64,000 nt of DNA from Rugamonas aquatica. GTDB taxonomy: Bacteria; Pseudomonadota; Gammaproteobacteria; Burkholderiales; Burkholderiaceae_D. Within the stretch, counting starts at the first letter, position 1; each line of letters opens with the position of its first letter. The translations under genes and the position numbers were made by a program. Positions 58,808-64,000 of the stretch are shown piece by piece. The DNA is taken from the NCBI RefSeq assembly GCF_009380215.1, contig NZ_WHUG01000005.1, positions 248,001 through 312,000 on the forward strand. Reading direction: 5' to 3'. The notes under the pieces are model-generated. The model was given only the letters and a program-made list of their open reading frames with translations, searched no databases and was not told the DNA's origin.

Positions 58808-59353
58808 TTAGTTTGCGCTCTCGCCTTTCTTGATCCATGCCGCCAGCTGGTGCGGACGGATGCCGTCGTAGTCTTCGAACGGCTGATGGATCCACGGGTT
58901 GTGCGGCAGTTCTTCCATCTGGTAGTCCGGCTTGAACACCGAGCTGCCCTTGGTCCAGATCACTGCCGAACGCACTTCGGTCACGCCTTCGAAGTTATCC
59001 TTCAAATGCTTCATCACCTTGACCAGCGTGACGCCCGAATCCGCCAGATCGTCGACCAGCAGGATGCGGCCGCTCAGCGGGCCCTTGGTCATCGTCATGT
59101 ATTTGGCGATGTCCAGATCACCGCGCACGGTGCCGGCTTCTTCGCGGTACGAGCTGGTCGACAGGATCGCCAGCGGCACGTCGAAGATGCGCGAGAACAC
59201 GTCGCCAGGACGCACGCCGCCGCGCGCCAGGCACAACACCTGGTCGAACTTCCAGCCCGACTCGTGCACCTTGAGCGCCAAGCGCTCGATCAGGCGGTGG
59301 TATTCATCCCAGGAGACCCAGAGGTGTTTTTCGTTCGTTTGTGGGGTCGTCAT
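58808..59353 (-). CDS. Purine-type phosphoribosyltransferase
   Basis: A 181-residue type I phosphoribosyltransferase with the PRPP-binding motif 'ILLVDDLADSGVT' (about residues 96-108) and the upstream 'LCLARGGVRPGDVFS'. It is related to xanthine/hypoxanthine-guanine enzymes, which salvage purine bases. Its place 18 bp downstream of purA in the same direction fits purine salvage. Base specificity cannot be read from the sequence, so no symbol is given. Confidence 0.88.
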   Translation of the reverse strand: MTTPQTNEKHLWVSWDEYHRLIERLALKVHESGWKFDQVLCLARGGVRPGDVFSRIFDVPLAILSTSSYREEAGTVRGDLDIAKYMTMTKGPLSGRILLVDDLADSGVTLVKVMKHLKDNFEGVTEVRSAVIWTKGSSVFKPDYQMEELPHNPWIHQPFEDYDGIRPHQLAAWIKKGESAN

Positions 59354-59371
59354 TTTTGTGCAATCCTTTTA

Positions 59372-61847
<2,476 letters not shown>

Positions 61848-61965
61848 GGGGAGGCAATTTAAAAATGAACAATGTGACGCACGCGCCGTGGCCCGTGAAG
61901 CGGAAGGCCGAACCTGATATTTTACGCGAAAATGCGTTGCGGGAGGGGAAAAAGATACGATTGAT

Positions 61966-62026
61966 GTCATTCCCGCGCAGGCGGGAATCCATACTGACTA
62001 TGGATTCCCGCTTTCGCGGGAATGAC
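61966..62026. repeat. dRS3-like double inverted repeat between hflC and hisZ
   Basis: Two copies of ATTCCC-N8-GGGAAT (at 61969 and 62004) are arranged head to head as a 61-bp palindrome: the outer GTCATTCCCGCG...GAATCCATA arm returns as TATGGATTC...CGGGAATGAC. The loop between the arms is five bases. Each half is itself a hairpin. The core matches Neisseria dRS3 and related dispersed repeats of proteobacteria. It starts 8 bp before the hflC stop region and could act as an RNA hairpin between hflC and hisZ. Confidence 0.85.
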
Positions 62027-62034
62027 TATACAAC

Positions 62035-62946
62035 TTATTTTTTGGCAGGAGCCGGGGCTGAGCCGGCGGCGCCGGAGCCCTTGAAATACTTGAAGAAGTC
62101 CGAGCTCGAATCCATCACCATCACGTCGCCGTGATTTTTGAAGGTGGCGCGGTAGGCTTCCAGGCTGCGGTAGAACTTGTAGAACTCAGGGTTCTTGCCG
62201 AACGCTTCAGCGTAGATCGCCGAAGCCTTGGCATCGCCCTCGCCTCGCATCTGCTCCGCATCGCGATAGGCTTCCGCCAGGATCACGGCACGCTGACGAT
62301 CAGCATCGGCACGGATCTTCTCCGAGTCGGCCGAACCGGTCGAACGCAGCTCGTTGGCCACGCGCAGACGCTCGGCCTTCATGCGCTCGTAGACCGAGTT
62401 GTTGATCTGCTCAACATACTCCACGCGCTTGAGGCGCACGTCGATGATCTCGACGCCAATCTGTGCCGACTCCGCCACCACCTTGGCGCGGATGCCCTCC
62501 ATCACCTTGCCGCGCTGGCCGGAGATCACTTCGCCCACGGTGCGCTTGGTGATTTCCTCGTTCAGCGCCGCCTTGACGATCTGCGACATGCGATCGCGGG
62601 CGCGATTCTCATCGCCGCCGAAGGTCACGTAGTACAGCTTGGGCTGGTTCTCGTTGCGGCCGATGCGCCATTTGACGAAACTGTCGACCAGAATGTTCAT
62701 CTTCTCGGCCGTGATGAAGCGCTCGGCGTCCGGCGTCTCGATGGTCATGATGCGGTTATCCAGATACACGACGTTCTGGAACGGCGGCGGCAGTTTGAAA
62801 TGCAGCCCCGGCTCGCGTATCACTTCCTTGATCTGGCCCAGCGCGAACACGATCGCATACTTGCGCTGGTCGACCACGAACATGGTCGACGACAGCAGCA
62901 GGAAGGCGACGAAGGCCGCTATGAGGGTACTGGCTATGCGGTTCAT
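62035..62946 (-). CDS. hflC: Protease modulator HflC
   Basis: A 303-residue SPFH/prohibitin-domain protein with one N-terminal membrane helix (about 5-22) and the typical 'VDQRKYAIVFALGQIKEVI' start of the SPFH domain. With HflK it forms a large periplasm-facing complex around the FtsH protease and modulates its access to membrane substrates. The start overlaps the hflK stop by one base. A Pro/Ala-rich tail ends in 'APAPAKK'. Confidence 0.95.
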   Translation of the reverse strand: MNRIASTLIAAFVAFLLLSSTMFVVDQRKYAIVFALGQIKEVIREPGLHFKLPPPFQNVVYLDNRIMTIETPDAERFITAEKMNILVDSFVKWRIGRNENQPKLYYVTFGGDENRARDRMSQIVKAALNEEITKRTVGEVISGQRGKVMEGIRAKVVAESAQIGVEIIDVRLKRVEYVEQINNSVYERMKAERLRVANELRSTGSADSEKIRADADRQRAVILAEAYRDAEQMRGEGDAKASAIYAEAFGKNPEFYKFYRSLEAYRATFKNHGDVMVMDSSSDFFKYFKGSGAAGSAPAPAKK

Positions 62947-64000
62947 TAACGACCCTCCCGTTCACGTAAGGCATCGCGGGCGCGTGAATCGCGCTGGCGA
63001 CTGACTTCCACCTGCGGCATCACATCGGCCGGCAGCGTGGTGGTCGATGGTGGCGTGGCGGCTGCCTGCGCGGCGGCGCGGGCCGCTGCGGCTGCGCTGT
63101 CGGTGGCCGCAGCCTGGGCGATCAACTTGTCCAGCGGCAGATACAGCAGGTTGCTGCCGCTCTTGGCATCGACCATCACCTTGCTTGCGCTGGTGAAGAT
63201 CTGCTGCATGGTTTCCAGGTACATGCGGTCACGCGTGACGCCCGGAGCCTTCTGGTACTCGGTCAGCACCTGCTTGAAGCGCGCCGCGTTACCGGTGGCG
63301 TTCTCAGTGACCATCGAGCGATAGCCTTCGGCTTCCTGCAACAGGCGCGAGGCGGCGCCGCGCGCTTTAGGAATCACGTCGTTGGCGTAGGCCTGGCCTT
63401 CGTTCTTCTGGCGCTCGCGGTCCTGGCCTGCTTTGACTGCATCGTCGAAGGCGCCCTGCACCTGCTCCGGCGGTTGCACCGCTTGCAGGGTGACGTTCGA
63501 AATCAGCACGCCGGAAGCGTAGCGGTCGAGGATCTGCTGCATCAGCTGCTGGGTTTCGAGGGCGACCTTGTCGCGGCCCTCGTACAGCACGAAGTCCATC
63601 TTGTTCTTGCCGACGATTTCGCGGATCGAAGTTTCGGCCACCTGGCGTACGGTGTCCTCTTCGTCGCGGTTGTTCATCAGCCAGGCCACCGGGTCTTTCA
63701 GCTTGAACTGAACGGCGAACTGGATGTCGATGATGTTCTCGTCGTCGGTCAGCATCAGCGATTCGCGCGCCTGCTTGTTCTTGACGTTGCCGCGATAGCC
63801 GATTTCCACCATGCGCATTTGCGAGACCTTGACGGTTTCGTCGCTCTGGAACGGATACGGCCAGCGCCAGTTGAAACCGGAGCCGGCGAGGTGACTGACT
63901 TTGCCGAAGGTGTAGACCACGCCGGCCTGCCCTTCCTGCACGATGAAGGAGCCGCTGGCGAGCCAGATCAGCGCGACCACGGCGCCGATGGCACCGGCGG
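62946..64000 (-). CDS. hflK: Protease modulator HflK, N terminus cut by window end
   Basis: About 351 C-terminal residues are present and the frame stays open to base 64000, so the Gly/Pro-rich N terminus lies outside. The visible part has the membrane helix ('LIWLASGSF'), the SPFH domain ('VVYTFGKVSHLAGSGFNWRW', 'LMLTDDENIIDIQFAVQFKL') and a helical C-terminal region with an Ala-rich stretch. It partners HflC, encoded immediately downstream, in controlling FtsH. Confidence 0.95.
   Translation of the reverse strand, partial: AGAIGAVVALIWLASGSFIVQEGQAGVVYTFGKVSHLAGSGFNWRWPYPFQSDETVKVSQMRMVEIGYRGNVKNKQARESLMLTDDENIIDIQFAVQFKLKDPVAWLMNNRDEEDTVRQVAETSIREIVGKNKMDFVLYEGRDKVALETQQLMQQILDRYASGVLISNVTLQAVQPPEQVQGAFDDAVKAGQDRERQKNEGQAYANDVIPKARGAASRLLQEAEGYRSMVTENATGNAARFKQVLTEYQKAPGVTRDRMYLETMQQIFTSASKVMVDAKSGSNLLYLPLDKLIAQAAATDSAAAAARAAAQAAATPPSTTTLPADVMPQVEVSRQRDSRARDALREREGR

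Overview
The window looks like the chromosome of a betaproteobacterium in the family Oxalobacteraceae, of Massilia, Duganella or Janthinobacterium type. Evidence for this is the high GC content, the hflK-hflC-hisZ-purA-phosphoribosyltransferase order, paired PEP-CTERM proteins, a Burkholderiales-type type VI secretion system (T6SS) and many secreted peptidases. The genus is an inference from gene content and no database was searched. Both edges cut genes: a TonB-dependent receptor on the left and hflK on the right.

Layout. 1-5.1 kb: the end of a TonB receptor, then a four-gene minus-strand operon for late aromatic-ring catabolism (VOC metalloprotein, FAH-family hydrolase, aromatic acid:H+ symporter, MaiA-type isomerase) diverging from a LysR regulator. 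5.1-8.2 kb: ChaC-like gamma-glutamylcyclotransferase, a TetR regulator diverging from an O-methyltransferase with a clear operator, and a PA0069-type radical SAM protein behind a consensus LexA box. 8.4-13.8 kb: an operon of DUF2760 protein plus two divergent Hsp70-like proteins, the second with a long C-terminal extension. 13.8-16.2 kb: a DTW-domain tRNA modification enzyme and a chemoreceptor.

16.3-32.8 kb: a T6SS cluster in three transcription units: TPR lipoprotein-tssB-tssC-hcp-tssE-tssH-tssA (minus), tssJ-tssK-tssL (plus), and tagX-like M15 peptidase-tssM-tagF-OmpA (minus). tssF, tssG, vgrG and PAAR genes are not in the window, and tssE runs directly into tssH. A strong intrinsic terminator lies between hcp and tssE. 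Next come a membrane protein divergent from the tagX-like gene, a secreted HExxH peptidase and a periplasmic binding protein.

35.9-49.6 kb: three intact tRNA-Asn genes on the minus strand plus one truncated tRNA-Asn copy. The truncated and first intact copies bracket a single gene for a lipoprotein with five internal repeats, which looks like an integration or recombination scar. Between the tRNAs lie a TonB receptor, a second chemoreceptor with a DUF3334/CheX-like protein and a small helical protein, two periplasmic binding proteins, an M28 peptidase and a GAF histidine kinase.

49.6-64 kb: mainly housekeeping genes: an aspartate/aromatic aminotransferase, uvrB, an ArsR-SdpI-hydrolase operon with a phased operator, an S41 peptidase, MarC, two tandem PEP-CTERM proteins, and the phosphoribosyltransferase/purA/hisZ/hflC/hflK block with a dRS3-like inverted repeat between hisZ and hflC. 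No CRISPR array, rRNA, intact transposase or phage integrase was seen.
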